Notes: generated from the letters alone by a model not told the origin. 64,000 nucleotides of DNA from Neoroseomonas lacus (GCF_014644535.1 NZ_BMKW01000011.1:32722-96721), one strand, 5' to 3'. Positions 25,145 through 33,683 are shown, counted from the first letter of the stretch. Translations and numbers: made by a program.

Positions 25145-25414
25145 ATGACACGAGAAAATTCTACGTCGATGGGTGAAGAAACAACGGCCAATTCCACCCT
25201 AGACATAACGGGTGAGACTTGTCCGATGACGTTTGTTCGGGTCCGCCTGGCACTTGATCGTCTCTCGACGGGTGAAGTCCTTGAAGTGTTGCTGTCCGGC
25301 GAAGAGCCGCGGCGCAACGTCCCACGCACTGCCGTCGAGCAGGGGCACGCCATTCTCGCCCAGGTCGATGAGCCTGCCGGCATTACTCGCCTGCTGCTTC
25401 GCCGGGGCGGCTGA
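25145..25414 (+). CDS. TusA/SirA-like sulfur-carrier family protein
   Basis: An 89-residue protein whose centre reads LDITGETCPMTFVRVRLALDRL, with the Cys-Pro (26-27) that defines TusA/SirA/YeeD persulfide carriers. The preceding LDI strand and the C-terminal strand ITRLLLRR fit the fold. The 20-residue polar N-terminal lead is unusual and has A/T-rich codons unlike its neighbours, suggesting foreign or fast-evolving DNA. The ATG at 25145 has TGGAG upstream. It converges with rimI, overlapping by 32 bases. It could pass sulfur in tRNA thiolation or cofactor synthesis; partner unknown. Confidence 0.82.
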   Translation: MTRENSTSMGEETTANSTLDITGETCPMTFVRVRLALDRLSTGEVLEVLLSGEEPRRNVPRTAVEQGHAILAQVDEPAGITRLLLRRGG

Positions 25415-25847
25415 GGGCCAGGCGCAGGACGAGCGCATCCGCGCCGTCGGGGTAATAGGCGCGGCGCCGGCCGGCCTGGGTCGCGCCCAGCCCCGCATAG
25501 AGCGCACGGGCCGCGCGGTTGGTCTCGGCGACTTCCAGGAACAGTTCGGTCGCGCCGCGCCGCGCGGCCTCGGCCGCCAGCGCCTGCATCAAGGCCCGGC
25601 CGTGCCCCGCCTGCCGGGCCTCGGCCAGGACCGCGAGGGTCAGGATCTCGGCTTGGTCCGCCGCGATGCGGCCCATGATGAAGCCGAGCGGCGCCTCGCC
25701 CCGCGTCGCCAGCAGCGCGACATGGCCCGGCAATTCGAGTAGCAGGGCGATCGCCTGCTTCCCCCATTGGTCGGCCGGCGGGAAGGCCTCGGCATGCAGC
25801 GCGGCCAGCAATGCCGCCGATTCGGCGCCGACCGGGCGGATCGTCAT
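25383..25847 (-). CDS. rimI: ribosomal-protein-alanine N-acetyltransferase-like GNAT
   Basis: A 154-residue GNAT. The acetyl-CoA-binding motif is LAVLAEARQAGHGRALMQAL (R/QxxGxG/A), and motif B follows as LFLEVAETNRAARALYAGLGATQAGRRRAYY. The LEV..N..A..LY pattern is typical of RimI, which acetylates the N-terminus of ribosomal protein S18. Its start overlaps the tsaB stop by 4 bases; tsaB-rimI is a widely conserved pair, which strengthens the call. Confidence 0.9.
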   Translation of the reverse strand: MTIRPVGAESAALLAALHAEAFPPADQWGKQAIALLLELPGHVALLATRGEAPLGFIMGRIAADQAEILTLAVLAEARQAGHGRALMQALAAEAARRGATELFLEVAETNRAARALYAGLGATQAGRRRAYYPDGADALVLRLALSRPGEAAGE

Positions 25848-26515
25848 GCCGGCGGGCCGGCTTTCGGTGCGCTGACCGCCGGCGGTTCGGCATAGAGCGG
25901 GGCGGCGCCGCGCGTGGGCAGGTCGCCGGCATGGCGGCGGGCGGCGACGCGGGCGACGGCATCGGCCAGGGGCAGGCCGGGGCGGGCCTCGACGGCGTCG
26001 CCGCGCGCGGCGAGTAGGCCGGCCACGGCCGCCGCGGCGTCACCGAGGAGGAGGACCGGCGCGGCGGCGGCCGGCAGCGCGTCGAGCGGCGCGACGACTG
26101 GCGGGGCGGGCAGCAGGCTGCCCGGGGCGAAGCACTCCAGCACGACGCGGCCGCGGCGATTGTCGATGGCGGCCCAGATCGCCCGGCCGGCCGCGGCGCC
26201 GGCGGGCAGGGCGGCGGCGAGGGCCTCGCCGGTGGTCACGCCGATGAGGGGCTTGCCAGCGGCCCGGGCCAGGCCCTCCGCCAGGGCGATGGCCGCGCGC
26301 AGGCCGGTGAAGCCGCCCGGGCCGACGCCGACCGCCACGGCATCGAGCGCGGTGGCAGCGAGGCCTGTCTCGGCGAGAACCTCCGCGACGAAACGCGGCA
26401 GCAGGGCGGGGTGGCCGCGCGCAGCCTCGGCCTGCCGGGACGCCAGCACCGCGCCATCGGCCAGCAGGGCGACGGAGCAGCAGGCGAGCGCGCCCTCGAT
26501 GGCGAGAATCCTCAT
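25844..26515 (-). CDS. tsaB: tRNA t6A37 synthesis protein TsaB
   Basis: A 223-residue ASKHA-fold protein needed with TsaD and TsaE for threonylcarbamoyl-adenosine at tRNA position 37. Signatures are the N-terminal IEGALACCSVALLADG (usually ILAIDTSxxACSVAL; the Asp is Glu here) and VAVGVGPGGFTGLRAAIALAEGLA. The C-terminal part is Ala/Gly-rich. Length is typical. It is the first gene of the tsaB-rimI pair. Confidence 0.93.
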   Translation of the reverse strand: MRILAIEGALACCSVALLADGAVLASRQAEAARGHPALLPRFVAEVLAETGLAATALDAVAVGVGPGGFTGLRAAIALAEGLARAAGKPLIGVTTGEALAAALPAGAAAGRAIWAAIDNRRGRVVLECFAPGSLLPAPPVVAPLDALPAAAAPVLLLGDAAAAVAGLLAARGDAVEARPGLPLADAVARVAARRHAGDLPTRGAAPLYAEPPAVSAPKAGPPA

Positions 26516-26529
26516 GCGGCGCGGCTTTA

Positions 26530-26574
26530 GAGCAGTTCCGGTCCGGGTGAAATCACCCGATCGGGCGAGGATGC
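26530..26574. repeat. GAGCAG-type extragenic palindrome, copy c
   Basis: TAGAGCAG followed by an imperfect palindrome: GCAGTTCCGGTCCGGGTGA pairs with TCACCCGATCGGGCGAGGATGC. It is 15 bases upstream of the tsaB start, in the divergent gap with the Bug-type gene. It shares its ends and the GATGC closing sequence with the copy at 14456. Confidence 0.6.
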
Positions 26575-26712
26575 GGTGCAGGCGCCGATCCAGCGCGCCA
26601 GCGCGAATGTGAGCCGTGCTGGGATGCGGCCGGACATCGGCCTCTTTCGTCGCGCCAATGAACGGGTCACGATGGCGGCAAGGACAGCATCAAGTCCAGG
26701 GAAGGAAACATC

Positions 26713-27681
26713 ATGATGGTCACGCGGCGCGCTTTCGGATCCGGGGTGCTAGCGGCGCCTGCCTTGGTCATTGGTCACCGCGCCGGGGCGCAGGCCGCCT
26801 GGCCGAGCCGTGCGGTGCGCATCATCGTGCCGTATACGCCGGGCGGGGTGTCGGACATCACGGCGCGGCTGCTGTCGGACCCGCTCTCGACCGCCTGGGG
26901 CCAGCCGGTGCCGGTCGAGAACCGCGCCGGGGCCGATGGCGTGATCGGCACCGAGGTTGTCGCCCGCAGCCCGGCGGATGGCTACACGCTGGGGCTGGTC
27001 TCGGTCGGCCATCCAGTGAATGCGGCCTTCTACAAGCTGCCCTACGACACGATGCGCGACTTCACCTTCGTGACGCAGACCACCTCGACGCCGCTGGTGT
27101 TGTGCGCGCCGCGTGCCTTCGGGCCGAGCACGCCGGCGGAACTGGTGGATTATGCGAAGGCCCATCCGGGGGTGACCTTCGCCGGCACCGGCGGCGTGGT
27201 GCGGCTGGCCCCGGTGCTGTTCGCGCAGCGCACCGGGATCACGCTGGAATACGTGCCCTATCGCGGCAGCACCCAGGCGCATCCGGACCTGATCGCCAAC
27301 CGGGTGAACATCATGTTCGACACGGTGCCCGCGGCCTTGCCGCATATCCAGTCCGGCGCGTTGAAGGCGCTGGCGACCACCGGGGCGCAGCGCAGTCCGC
27401 AGCTGCCGGACGTGCCGACGCTCGGCGAGGCCTTCCTGCCGGGGTTCGAGGCGGCGACCTGGGGCATGATCATCGCGCCGGCCAACCTGCCCGCGCCCGT
27501 GCTGGCGAAGCTCAACGCCGATATCCGCGCCGCGCTGCGGAACCCGACGGTGGTGGAGCGGCACAAGACCTTGGGGGCGGAGGTTGTCTCGAACACGCCG
27601 GAGGAAATGCGGGCCTTCGTCCAGGCCGAGATGGAGAAATGGGGGGCGGCGGCGCGGGCTTCGGGGGTGCAGCCGCAGTAG
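26713..27681 (+). CDS. Bug-family (TctC) tripartite tricarboxylate-type substrate-binding protein
   Basis: A 322-residue periplasmic binding protein. The N-terminal signal has a twin-arginine-like VTRRAFGSGVLAAPALV and probable cleavage near RAGAQA. Family blocks are WPSRAVRIIVPYTPGGVSD, PVENRAGADGVIGTEVVA, YVPYRGSTQAHPDL and LPDVPTLGEA. No TctA or TctB membrane genes are nearby, so it is an orphan receptor, common in Roseomonas and Bordetella. The ligand is probably a carboxylate but cannot be named. GGAAGG lies upstream of the start. Confidence 0.92.
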   Translation: MMVTRRAFGSGVLAAPALVIGHRAGAQAAWPSRAVRIIVPYTPGGVSDITARLLSDPLSTAWGQPVPVENRAGADGVIGTEVVARSPADGYTLGLVSVGHPVNAAFYKLPYDTMRDFTFVTQTTSTPLVLCAPRAFGPSTPAELVDYAKAHPGVTFAGTGGVVRLAPVLFAQRTGITLEYVPYRGSTQAHPDLIANRVNIMFDTVPAALPHIQSGALKALATTGAQRSPQLPDVPTLGEAFLPGFEAATWGMIIAPANLPAPVLAKLNADIRAALRNPTVVERHKTLGAEVVSNTPEEMRAFVQAEMEKWGAAARASGVQPQ

Positions 27682-27692
27682 TCGGGGCGGAA

Positions 27693-27751
27693 CCGGAGAG
27701 GGGCGTCGCCCCTCTCCGGACCTCACCCCACCAAAGGCTTAAGGCCTTTGG
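27693..27751. repeat. double-hairpin element, copy 4 (left half of pair II)
   Basis: Hairpin B is CCGGAGAGGGGC, loop GTC, GCCCCTCTCCGG (27693-27719), a perfect 12-bp stem. Hairpin A is CCAAAGGCTTAAGGCCTTTGG (27731-27751). It starts 11 bases after the Bug-gene stop. Confidence 0.88.
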
Positions 27752-27886
27752 AAACCTCGCACGTGGTGTTGGGCAGGGGGTCGGGTTTCTCGGGACCAGA
27801 GCGCGCGCTTCGCCCGGTACTAGGCGTACTGACAGGTATTGTGCCCGCCGCGGCTTTTCCCTTTTGGCAGGCCCGCCAGGCCCAAC

Positions 27887-27960
27887 GCCAAGTATTGGTG
27901 TCCAGAGGCCCTTAGGCCTTTGGCGGGGTGAGGTCCGGAGAGGGGCAGAGCCCCTCTCCG
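27887..27960. repeat. double-hairpin element, copy 5 (right half of pair II)
   Basis: It starts with GCCAAGTATTGGTGTCC, then hairpin A CCAGAGGCCCTTAGGCCTTTGG (27902-27923) and hairpin B CGGAGAGGGGC AGA GCCCCTCTCCG (27936-27960). Inverted relative to copy 4 with a 135-base interior. It ends 10 bases before the stop of the convergent hydrolase gene. The first 37 bases are identical to copy 10. Confidence 0.88.
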
Positions 27961-27970
27961 TTCTCCCACA

Positions 27971-28630
27971 TCACAGATGCTTGCCGAAGAATGCCAGCGT
28001 CCGCTTCTGCGCCAGCTCGTAGTCGGCCTTCACATAGGACCCGCGTTCGTCGCAGCCGAAGCCGTGGCCGCCGCCATAGACGTGGATCTCCACGCCGGGC
28101 TGCGCCGCCTTGACTGCCGCGACATCGGTCATCGGGATGGAGGCGTCGGTTTCGCCGAAATGCAGCTGGACCGGGCAGCGCGGCTTCTCGTCCTTCGCCC
28201 CGGCGATGCCACCGCCATACCAGCCGCAGGCGGCAGAGAAGGCGCTGGAACGCGTTGTGCCGAACCAGGCGATGGTGCCGCCCCAGCAATAGCCGACGAT
28301 GCCGCGCTTCACCCCGGCCGGCAGGGCGGCGGCAGCGGCGAGGATGTCGAGCATGGTGTGCCCGTCATCGATCTTGCCGCGCAGTTCGCGCCCCTGCGCG
28401 ACGTCGGCGGCCTCGTAGCCGAGTTCGATGCCGCGGCCGACGCGGTCGAACAAGGCGGGGGCGATGACGGCGTAGCCTTCCGCGGCGAAGCTCTCGCACA
28501 CGTTGCGCATGTGGTGGTTCACGCCGAAGATTTCCTGCACCACGACCAGGGCGCGGGCGGCGTTCTGTGGGCCGGCACGATAGGCGGACAGGCGATGGCC
28601 ATCCGCGGCTGTCAGCGAGATCATGGGCAT
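27971..28630 (-). CDS. dienelactone hydrolase family protein
   Basis: A 219-residue alpha/beta hydrolase. The DLH triad is visible: nucleophile Cys115 in GYCWGG, Asp162 in FGETDASIP and His189 in GGGHGF. The oxyanion-side block VVVQEIFGVNHHMRNVCESFA is typical. DLH opens dienelactone to maleylacetate in chloro-aromatic breakdown, but most family members have other ester or lactone substrates. No signal peptide, so cytoplasmic. It stands alone between a repeat pair and the DUF4169 gene. Confidence 0.9.
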   Translation of the reverse strand: MPMISLTAADGHRLSAYRAGPQNAARALVVVQEIFGVNHHMRNVCESFAAEGYAVIAPALFDRVGRGIELGYEAADVAQGRELRGKIDDGHTMLDILAAAAALPAGVKRGIVGYCWGGTIAWFGTTRSSAFSAACGWYGGGIAGAKDEKPRCPVQLHFGETDASIPMTDVAAVKAAQPGVEIHVYGGGHGFGCDERGSYVKADYELAQKRTLAFFGKHL

Positions 28631-28671
28631 GGGCGTCTTCCCTTGGGGGTGAGGCGGCGTATCCTCACCGC

Positions 28672-28848
28672 ATGGGCGAGATCGTCAACCTGAACAAGCT
28701 GCGCAAGGCGCGGGCCCGCCAGGATGCGCAGGCGGATGCCGCGGCGAACCGGGTGAAGCATGGACGCAGCAAGGCCGAGAAGACGCAGGACGCGCAGGCG
28801 GCCGCGCGCCGCAAGGCGCTGCTGGACGGCGCGAAGAAGGAGGAATGA
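28672..28848 (+). CDS. DUF4169 family small basic protein
   Basis: A 58-residue charged protein. Its start MGEIVNLNKLRKARARQD and the lysine/arginine-rich helix with NRVKHGRSKAEK match DUF4169, a short alphaproteobacterial family. Rich in Ala, Lys and Arg, one long helix expected. Function unknown. Its stop overlaps the RidA start by 4 bases, so the two are coupled. Confidence 0.85.
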   Translation: MGEIVNLNKLRKARARQDAQADAAANRVKHGRSKAEKTQDAQAAARRKALLDGAKKEE

Positions 28849-29240
28849 GCGGCGTGCGCCACCATCTGCTGCCCGGCTTCCCGCCTTCCGTCTCGCCATC
28901 ATCCCATGCGGTGGAGGCAGATGGCTTCGTCTTCCTGACCGGGCAGTTCCCGCGCGATCTGGACGACCCGGAGGCGCCGCTGCCCGTAGGCATCGCGGCG
29001 CAGACGACGCGCACCATGGGCAACCTGGCGCGCGCGCTGGGGGCGCTCGGGCTGGGGCTCGAGCACCTGGTGTCGGTGCGGGTGTATCTCGCGGCGTTCG
29101 AGCGCGACTATGCGGCGATGAACGCCGCCTATGCCGCCGCGCTGCCCGAGGGCGGCCGACCGGTGCGCACCTGCATCGGCGTCACCGCGCTGGTGCGCGG
29201 TGCGCTGATCGAGGTCGAGGCGGTCGCCCGGCGGCCGTGA
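28845..29240 (+). CDS. RidA-family enamine/imine deaminase
   Basis: A 131-residue RidA/YjgF/UK114 protein. The active-site Arg is Arg108 in RPVRTCIGV, followed by the ALVRGALIEVEAVA strand. The N-terminal strand DGFVFLTGQFPRD is typical. RidA proteins hydrolyse reactive enamines/imines formed by PLP enzymes and other reactions. The start is an ATG overlapping the DUF4169 stop. It ends 7 bases from the convergent outer-membrane gene. Confidence 0.92.
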   Translation: MSGVRHHLLPGFPPSVSPSSHAVEADGFVFLTGQFPRDLDDPEAPLPVGIAAQTTRTMGNLARALGALGLGLEHLVSVRVYLAAFERDYAAMNAAYAAALPEGGRPVRTCIGVTALVRGALIEVEAVARRP

Positions 29241-29246
29241 GGTGGG

Positions 29247-30152
29247 TCAGAAGCCCCGGTTGATGGTGAAGGCGATGCCCTGGTTCACCAGCCGGCCGGC
29301 GGACGAACCCACCAGCGTGCCGTTGATGAGCGTGCCGTCCGTGCCGTTCGGGTTCGAGAAGGTGCTGGCGTAATTGCCGGTCTGCCGCTGCGTGGCCGAG
29401 AGAGTGTAGCGCACATCAACGAACCACGACGCGTCGAAGAACAGCGTCACGCCCAGCATGGCGGCGCCACCGAATACCCAGCCCTCGGTGCCGAAATTCT
29501 GTGGCGCGCCGGAGATGTCGCTGCGGGTGCCGTTGGTGTCGGCGAAGCCGATCAGCCCGTTCAGCTTGGTGCTCATGCGCGACAGGGTGGGCCCGGCGCC
29601 GAGATAGACGAAGCCGCCCGCATCGAAGGCATGGCCGATGAACGGCATCAGCGCGACCTGGTGGGTGACCTCGGTCTGGTAGGATTGCACGATGGCGTTG
29701 CCGGTGAAGGGCACCGGCGTGCTGCTGCCGGTCGGCGTGTAGGACCCGGCCTGCGGGATGCGGGCGTTCTGCACCGAGGCCGAGGCGTTCAGGTAGGTGT
29801 AGTTGAGGTTCGCGCCCCACAGCCAGGCGCTGTCGGTGAAGCGCTGGAAATAGCCGAGTTGCACGACCGGGGCGATCGCCGTGTCGGTGCCCATGCCGAC
29901 GCTGCCGGGCCCGGCTGCCGAGCCGCTGGAGATGCGCGCCCCGTCGCGGAAGACGTCAGAGGTGCCGACGGCGTAGACGTCCTGCGTGCCGAAATTCGCG
30001 AGGTTCGCGCTGCCGCCGACACCCAGGTAGAAGGCGTGCTGCGGGACGGCGGGGGCGGCATGGTCCTGCGCCACCGCCGCGGCGGGCACGCCCACCCCGG
30101 CGGCGATGATTGCGGCGATGACATGGTGGCGGCGCGAGAGAGCGTGGTTCAT
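29247..30152 (-). CDS. outer-membrane beta-barrel protein
   Basis: A 301-residue protein with a signal peptide (VIAAIIAAGVGVPAAAVAQ, cut near AVA-Q). The mature chain alternates short hydrophobic strands with Asn/Gly/Ser-rich loops and ends in Phe (INRGF), the usual barrel-insertion signal. Strand-like parts include FYLGVGGSANLANFG, WLWGANLNYTYL and WFVDVRYTLS. It resembles the OmpW/OmpA-barrel type of small porin. The ATG before NHALSRR has AAGAAGG upstream. Its upstream region runs directly into the decayed CoA-transferase. Confidence 0.8.
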   Translation of the reverse strand: MNHALSRRHHVIAAIIAAGVGVPAAAVAQDHAAPAVPQHAFYLGVGGSANLANFGTQDVYAVGTSDVFRDGARISSGSAAGPGSVGMGTDTAIAPVVQLGYFQRFTDSAWLWGANLNYTYLNASASVQNARIPQAGSYTPTGSSTPVPFTGNAIVQSYQTEVTHQVALMPFIGHAFDAGGFVYLGAGPTLSRMSTKLNGLIGFADTNGTRSDISGAPQNFGTEGWVFGGAAMLGVTLFFDASWFVDVRYTLSATQRQTGNYASTFSNPNGTDGTLINGTLVGSSAGRLVNQGIAFTINRGF

Positions 30153-30333
30153 CGATGTGACCTTCTTGGTCGTAGAGGGCATGGTTGCGCTGCGCGTCGT
30201 CCGCCCTCGGGGCAAGGTCACGGTCGGGCCGGCTGGCGCTTGCGGGGATCGTCTCAGGGAGGCGACCCGGGTATCGCCGGGCCTTCCTGTCAGCAGGATC
30301 GGCGAAGCTGGCCTTTCTCTCGTGTTTTGCGAA

Positions 30334-30790
30334 TCACACAATCACGATAGTCGGGATACGGGAATTGTAGAGGCCCACTACGCGCTCCGGTGCTGATTTT
30401 CCCGTAAAATTCGCGATGTCGTTTTCAACGACGACGAACATCATGACCGTGCGCAGCGTCGTCATGATGGTGTCGGGCGTCGGGTCGATCACCATCCGAC
30501 CTTTGTGCGCGCCAGGGCGTTCATCGGTCGAGGCCAGGCAGATGAACGGCTTGCCACCCTCCGAGGCATCGGCGCCGCGGATGAACTGCAGCTACCCGCC
30601 GGTGCCGCTGATATGTCGGTGGCCATCCGGCTCCGACGCCGCTTGGCCCTGCAGGTTGATCTGCGTCGTGTTGTCGATTGCCACCACGTGGCCACTGCTG
30701 GCAACGATGTCGGGTTTGTCGCGCACCGTGTCGTAGAGCACATGGCTGCCGAGGGCGGCGCTGTCGGTCGCCTTGGTCCTGGTCGAAGCT
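30334..30790 (-). pseudogene. decayed acetyl-CoA hydrolase/CoA-transferase C-terminal fragment
   Basis: Translated on the minus strand, this stretch keeps the C-terminal blocks of the acetyl-CoA hydrolase/4-hydroxybutyrate CoA-transferase family: SHVLYDTVRDKPDIVASSGH, VVAIDNTTQINLQGQAASE, GHRHISGTGG, then an in-frame TAG where the family has Gln, followed by LQFIRGADASEGGKPFICLA and VVVENDIANFTGKSAPERV. The N-terminal half of the enzyme is absent and no start can be found. The change of a CAG codon to TAG at about 30595, the missing N-terminus and eroded spacing mark it as a pseudogene. It abuts the promoter side of the outer-membrane protein gene. Confidence 0.85.
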
Positions 30791-30994
30791 GTCGGGCCGA
30801 TTGAAGCCGACGCCGTCGTCGAACCAGTCGCCGGACCGAAGGAGCGGCGCCGGCTCGGACGCCGAGATGCGGCGCGCGACCTCGGGCTGCATGCATGGCG
30901 ACCTGTTCGACGCGTGCCGGCCTTGTGGGGCGCCGGCGCTTCACGGGACATGCGCAGTCATCCGCCCGGTCAGCCAGCCACGCGGGGCGCTGAA

Positions 30995-31036
30995 CAGCAA
31001 AACGGCGGGCGGTGGTTGCCCACCTGACCCGCCGTT
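30995..31036 (-). terminator. intrinsic terminator of the petABC operon
   Basis: On the minus strand a 9-bp perfect stem AACGGCGGG (31028-31036) / CCCGCCGTT (31001-31009), with an 18-base loop, is followed by TTGCTGTT. It lies 53 bases beyond the petC stop codon, the right place to end the bc1 transcript. Confidence 0.75.
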
Positions 31037-31088
31037 CCGAACCCGCTGCCGGGAAGGGGCCGCGCCACCCGAGGGCGGCGCACCCCGT

Positions 31089-31856
31089 TCAGTGCGCGTT
31101 CGCCCAGACCCGGCGCTTCACCGCATAGGCGATGCCGGCGAGGAAGGTCAGGAAGATGACGATCTTCACGCCCATGGCGCGGCGGATTTCCAGCTCAGGC
31201 TCGGCGGCCCATTGCAGGAACGTCGCGACGTCATGCGCCATGTTCTCGACCGTGGCCGGGGTATGGTCGGCGTATTCCACCTGGTCCGGGTTCAGCGGCC
31301 GCGCCATGGCGATCTGATTGCCCGCGAAGTAGCGGTTGTAGTTCATGCCATCGCCCATCACCATGCCGGCGGGCGGGTCGGCATAGCCGGTCAGGAGGGC
31401 GTAGATGTAGTTCGCGCCGCCCTCACGCGCCTTGGCCATCAGCGACAGGTCCGGCGGCAGGGCGCCGTTGTTCGCCGCGCGGGCCGCCTGCGGGTTCGGG
31501 AAGGGACTGTGGAAACGGTCGGACGGGCGGCCCGGCCGTTCGAACATCTGCCCTTCGTCGTTCGGCCCGTCCTGCACCTGGACCTGGGAGGCGATGGCCG
31601 CGACCTGCGCCGGCGTCAGGCCGAGTTCGGTGAGGTTGCGGTACGACAACAGCTGCATCGAGTGGCAGGCCGCGCAGACCTGCGAATAGACCTGGAAACC
31701 GCGCTGGGCGCTGGCGCGGTCATAGGTGCCGAAGATGCCCTGGAAGCTGAAATTGGCATTCGGGATGTGGACGGTCTCTCCGGCCGCATGGGCGGCCGGA
31801 GCGGCGAGGATCAGCCCACCGACGATGGCGAGGGCCTTGAGCGAAGTACGCAGCAT
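31089..31856 (-). CDS. petC: ubiquinol-cytochrome c reductase, cytochrome c1
   Basis: A 255-residue cytochrome c1 of the bc1 complex. The signal peptide (LKALAIVGGLILAAPAAHA) is followed by the heme c site CAACH (61-65). The conserved ADPPAG and AGNQIAMARPL blocks carry the axial-Met region, and a C-terminal membrane anchor (MGVKIVIFLTFLAGIAYAVKRR) ends the protein. It passes electrons from the Rieske cluster to a soluble or membrane cytochrome c. Separate from petB (some alphaproteobacteria have them fused), 2 bases downstream. Confidence 0.96.
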   Translation of the reverse strand: MLRTSLKALAIVGGLILAAPAAHAAGETVHIPNANFSFQGIFGTYDRASAQRGFQVYSQVCAACHSMQLLSYRNLTELGLTPAQVAAIASQVQVQDGPNDEGQMFERPGRPSDRFHSPFPNPQAARAANNGALPPDLSLMAKAREGGANYIYALLTGYADPPAGMVMGDGMNYNRYFAGNQIAMARPLNPDQVEYADHTPATVENMAHDVATFLQWAAEPELEIRRAMGVKIVIFLTFLAGIAYAVKRRVWANAH

Positions 31857-31858
31857 GG

Positions 31859-33127
31859 TCAGGCCTTCTCCATCGGCTTCGCCGCGGCGCCGGCGGGCAG
31901 CGGCCCGCCACCGAGGACGGCGCGCGAGATGCTCTCGGGCAGCGGCAGCGGCTTTTCGAGCCGCGAGAGCAGCGGCAGGATCACCAGGAAATACGCGAAG
32001 TAGTATGCGGTCGCGAAGCGGCTCACGGTGACGAAGGGCTCTTCGGGCGGCTTGCCGCCGCAATACAGCAGCACGAAGAAGCAGACCGTCCAGAGCAGGA
32101 AGGCGATGCGCGCGATCGGGCGGAAGCGCATCGAGCGCACCGGCGAGCTGTCGAGCCAGGGCAGCACGAAGAGCAGCGCGATCGAGCCGAACATCATCAG
32201 CACGCCGCCGAGCTTGTCCGGCACTGCGCGCAGGATCGCGTAGAACGGCAGGAAGTACCATTCCGGCACGATATGCGCGGGCGTGACCAGCGGGTTCGCC
32301 GGGATGTAATTGTCCGGGTGGCCGAGATAGTTCGGCATGAAGAACACCAGCACGGCGAAGACGATGAAGTAGATTACCAGGCCGAAGCTGTCTTTCGCCG
32401 TGTAGTACGGGTGGAAGGGCAGGGTGTCCTGCGGGCCCTTCGGCTCGATGCCGAGTGGGTTGTTCGAGCCCGTGATGTGCAGCGCGACGATGTGCAGGAA
32501 GACGACGCCGACGATCACGAAGGGCAGCAGGTAGTGCAGGGAGAAGAAGCGGTTCAGCGTGGCGTTGTCGACGCTGAAGCCGCCCCACAGCAACGTCACG
32601 ATCCATTCGCCGACCAGCGGGAAGGCCGAGAACAGGTTGGTGATGACGGTCGCGCCCCAGAACGACATCTGGCCCCAGGGCAGCACGTAGCCCATGAACG
32701 CCGTGGCCATCATCAGCAGGAAGATGACGACGCCGAGCATCCACAGCAGTTCGCGCGGCGCCTTGTAGGAGCCGTAGTACAGGCCGCGCCAGATGTGGAT
32801 GTAGACGACGATGAAGAACATCGACGCGCCATTGGCGTGCACGTAGCGCAGCAGCCAGCCGAAATTCACGTCGCGCATGATGCGCTCGACGGAATCGAAG
32901 GCCATGGAGGTGTGCGGCGTGTAGTGCATCGCCAGGAAGATGCCCGTGGCGATCATGATCATCAGGTTGACCATGGCGAGAGCGCCGAAATTCCAGAAGT
33001 AGTTGAAATTCCGGGGCGTCGGGAAGGAGCCGTACTCCTTCTGCATCATGGTGAAGACCGGCATGCGCTGGTCGATCCAGCGCAGGACGGGGTTGGGAAT
33101 GTCGCTATTGTGCAGGCCGCTTGCCAT
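31859..33127 (-). CDS. petB: ubiquinol-cytochrome c reductase, cytochrome b
   Basis: A 422-residue full-length cytochrome b with eight helices. The heme-ligand pairs sit in helices B and D ([41 protein letters not shown]). The Qo-site PEWY appears as [17 protein letters not shown]. The ATG before ASGLHN is chosen; an open frame extends 48 codons further with no family character. It lies 10 bases after petA, in the usual petA-petB-petC order. Confidence 0.97.
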   Translation of the reverse strand: MASGLHNSDIPNPVLRWIDQRMPVFTMMQKEYGSFPTPRNFNYFWNFGALAMVNLMIMIATGIFLAMHYTPHTSMAFDSVERIMRDVNFGWLLRYVHANGASMFFIVVYIHIWRGLYYGSYKAPRELLWMLGVVIFLLMMATAFMGYVLPWGQMSFWGATVITNLFSAFPLVGEWIVTLLWGGFSVDNATLNRFFSLHYLLPFVIVGVVFLHIVALHITGSNNPLGIEPKGPQDTLPFHPYYTAKDSFGLVIYFIVFAVLVFFMPNYLGHPDNYIPANPLVTPAHIVPEWYFLPFYAILRAVPDKLGGVLMMFGSIALLFVLPWLDSSPVRSMRFRPIARIAFLLWTVCFFVLLYCGGKPPEEPFVTVSRFATAYYFAYFLVILPLLSRLEKPLPLPESISRAVLGGGPLPAGAAAKPMEKA

Positions 33128-33137
33128 CGTCTCGCCC

Positions 33138-33683
33138 TCAGCCAATCCGGATCTTGGTGTCGGAGGTAAAGGCATAGGGCGGAATGTCGAGGTTCCGCGG
33201 CGCCGGTCCCTGCCGAATGCGGCCCGATGTGTCATAGGCGCTGCCATGGCAGGGGCAGAACCACCCGTCATACGGCCCCTTGTTGTCGGTCGGCTTCTGG
33301 CCGAGCGGAATGCAGCCCAGATGCGTGCAGATGCCGATCATGACCAGCCACTGCTCCTTCTGGACGCGCGACTGGTCGGTCGCGGGGTCCTTCAGGTCGC
33401 CCATCGGGACAGCGCGCGCTTCCTCGATGTCCTTGGGGGTGCGGTGGCGGATGAAGATCGGCTTGCCGCGCCACATGATGGTGACGGCCTGGCCCACCGT
33501 GATGGGGCCGAGTTCCGCGTCGGTGCTGGCCAAGGCGAGCACGTCGCGCGCCGGCTGCATCGAATTGATGAAGGGCCAGGCGATGGCGCCGACGCCCACG
33601 GCGGCGAAGGACGCCGTCACCAGATTCAGGAAGTCCCGCCGCGGCGTTTCGCCTGCCGCGGTGGCCTCGCCACTATCCGCCAT
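33138..33683 (-). CDS. petA: ubiquinol-cytochrome c reductase, Rieske iron-sulfur subunit
   Basis: A 181-residue Rieske protein. A twin-arginine region ([19 protein letters not shown]) forms the Tat-targeted membrane anchor. The [2Fe-2S] ligands are in CTHLGC (119-124) and CPCHGS (143-148), followed by [12 protein letters not shown]. It oxidises quinol at the Qo site and shuttles the electron to cytochrome c1. First gene of the operon. Confidence 0.97.
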   Translation of the reverse strand: MADSGEATAAGETPRRDFLNLVTASFAAVGVGAIAWPFINSMQPARDVLALASTDAELGPITVGQAVTIMWRGKPIFIRHRTPKDIEEARAVPMGDLKDPATDQSRVQKEQWLVMIGICTHLGCIPLGQKPTDNKGPYDGWFCPCHGSAYDTSGRIRQGPAPRNLDIPPYAFTSDTKIRIG

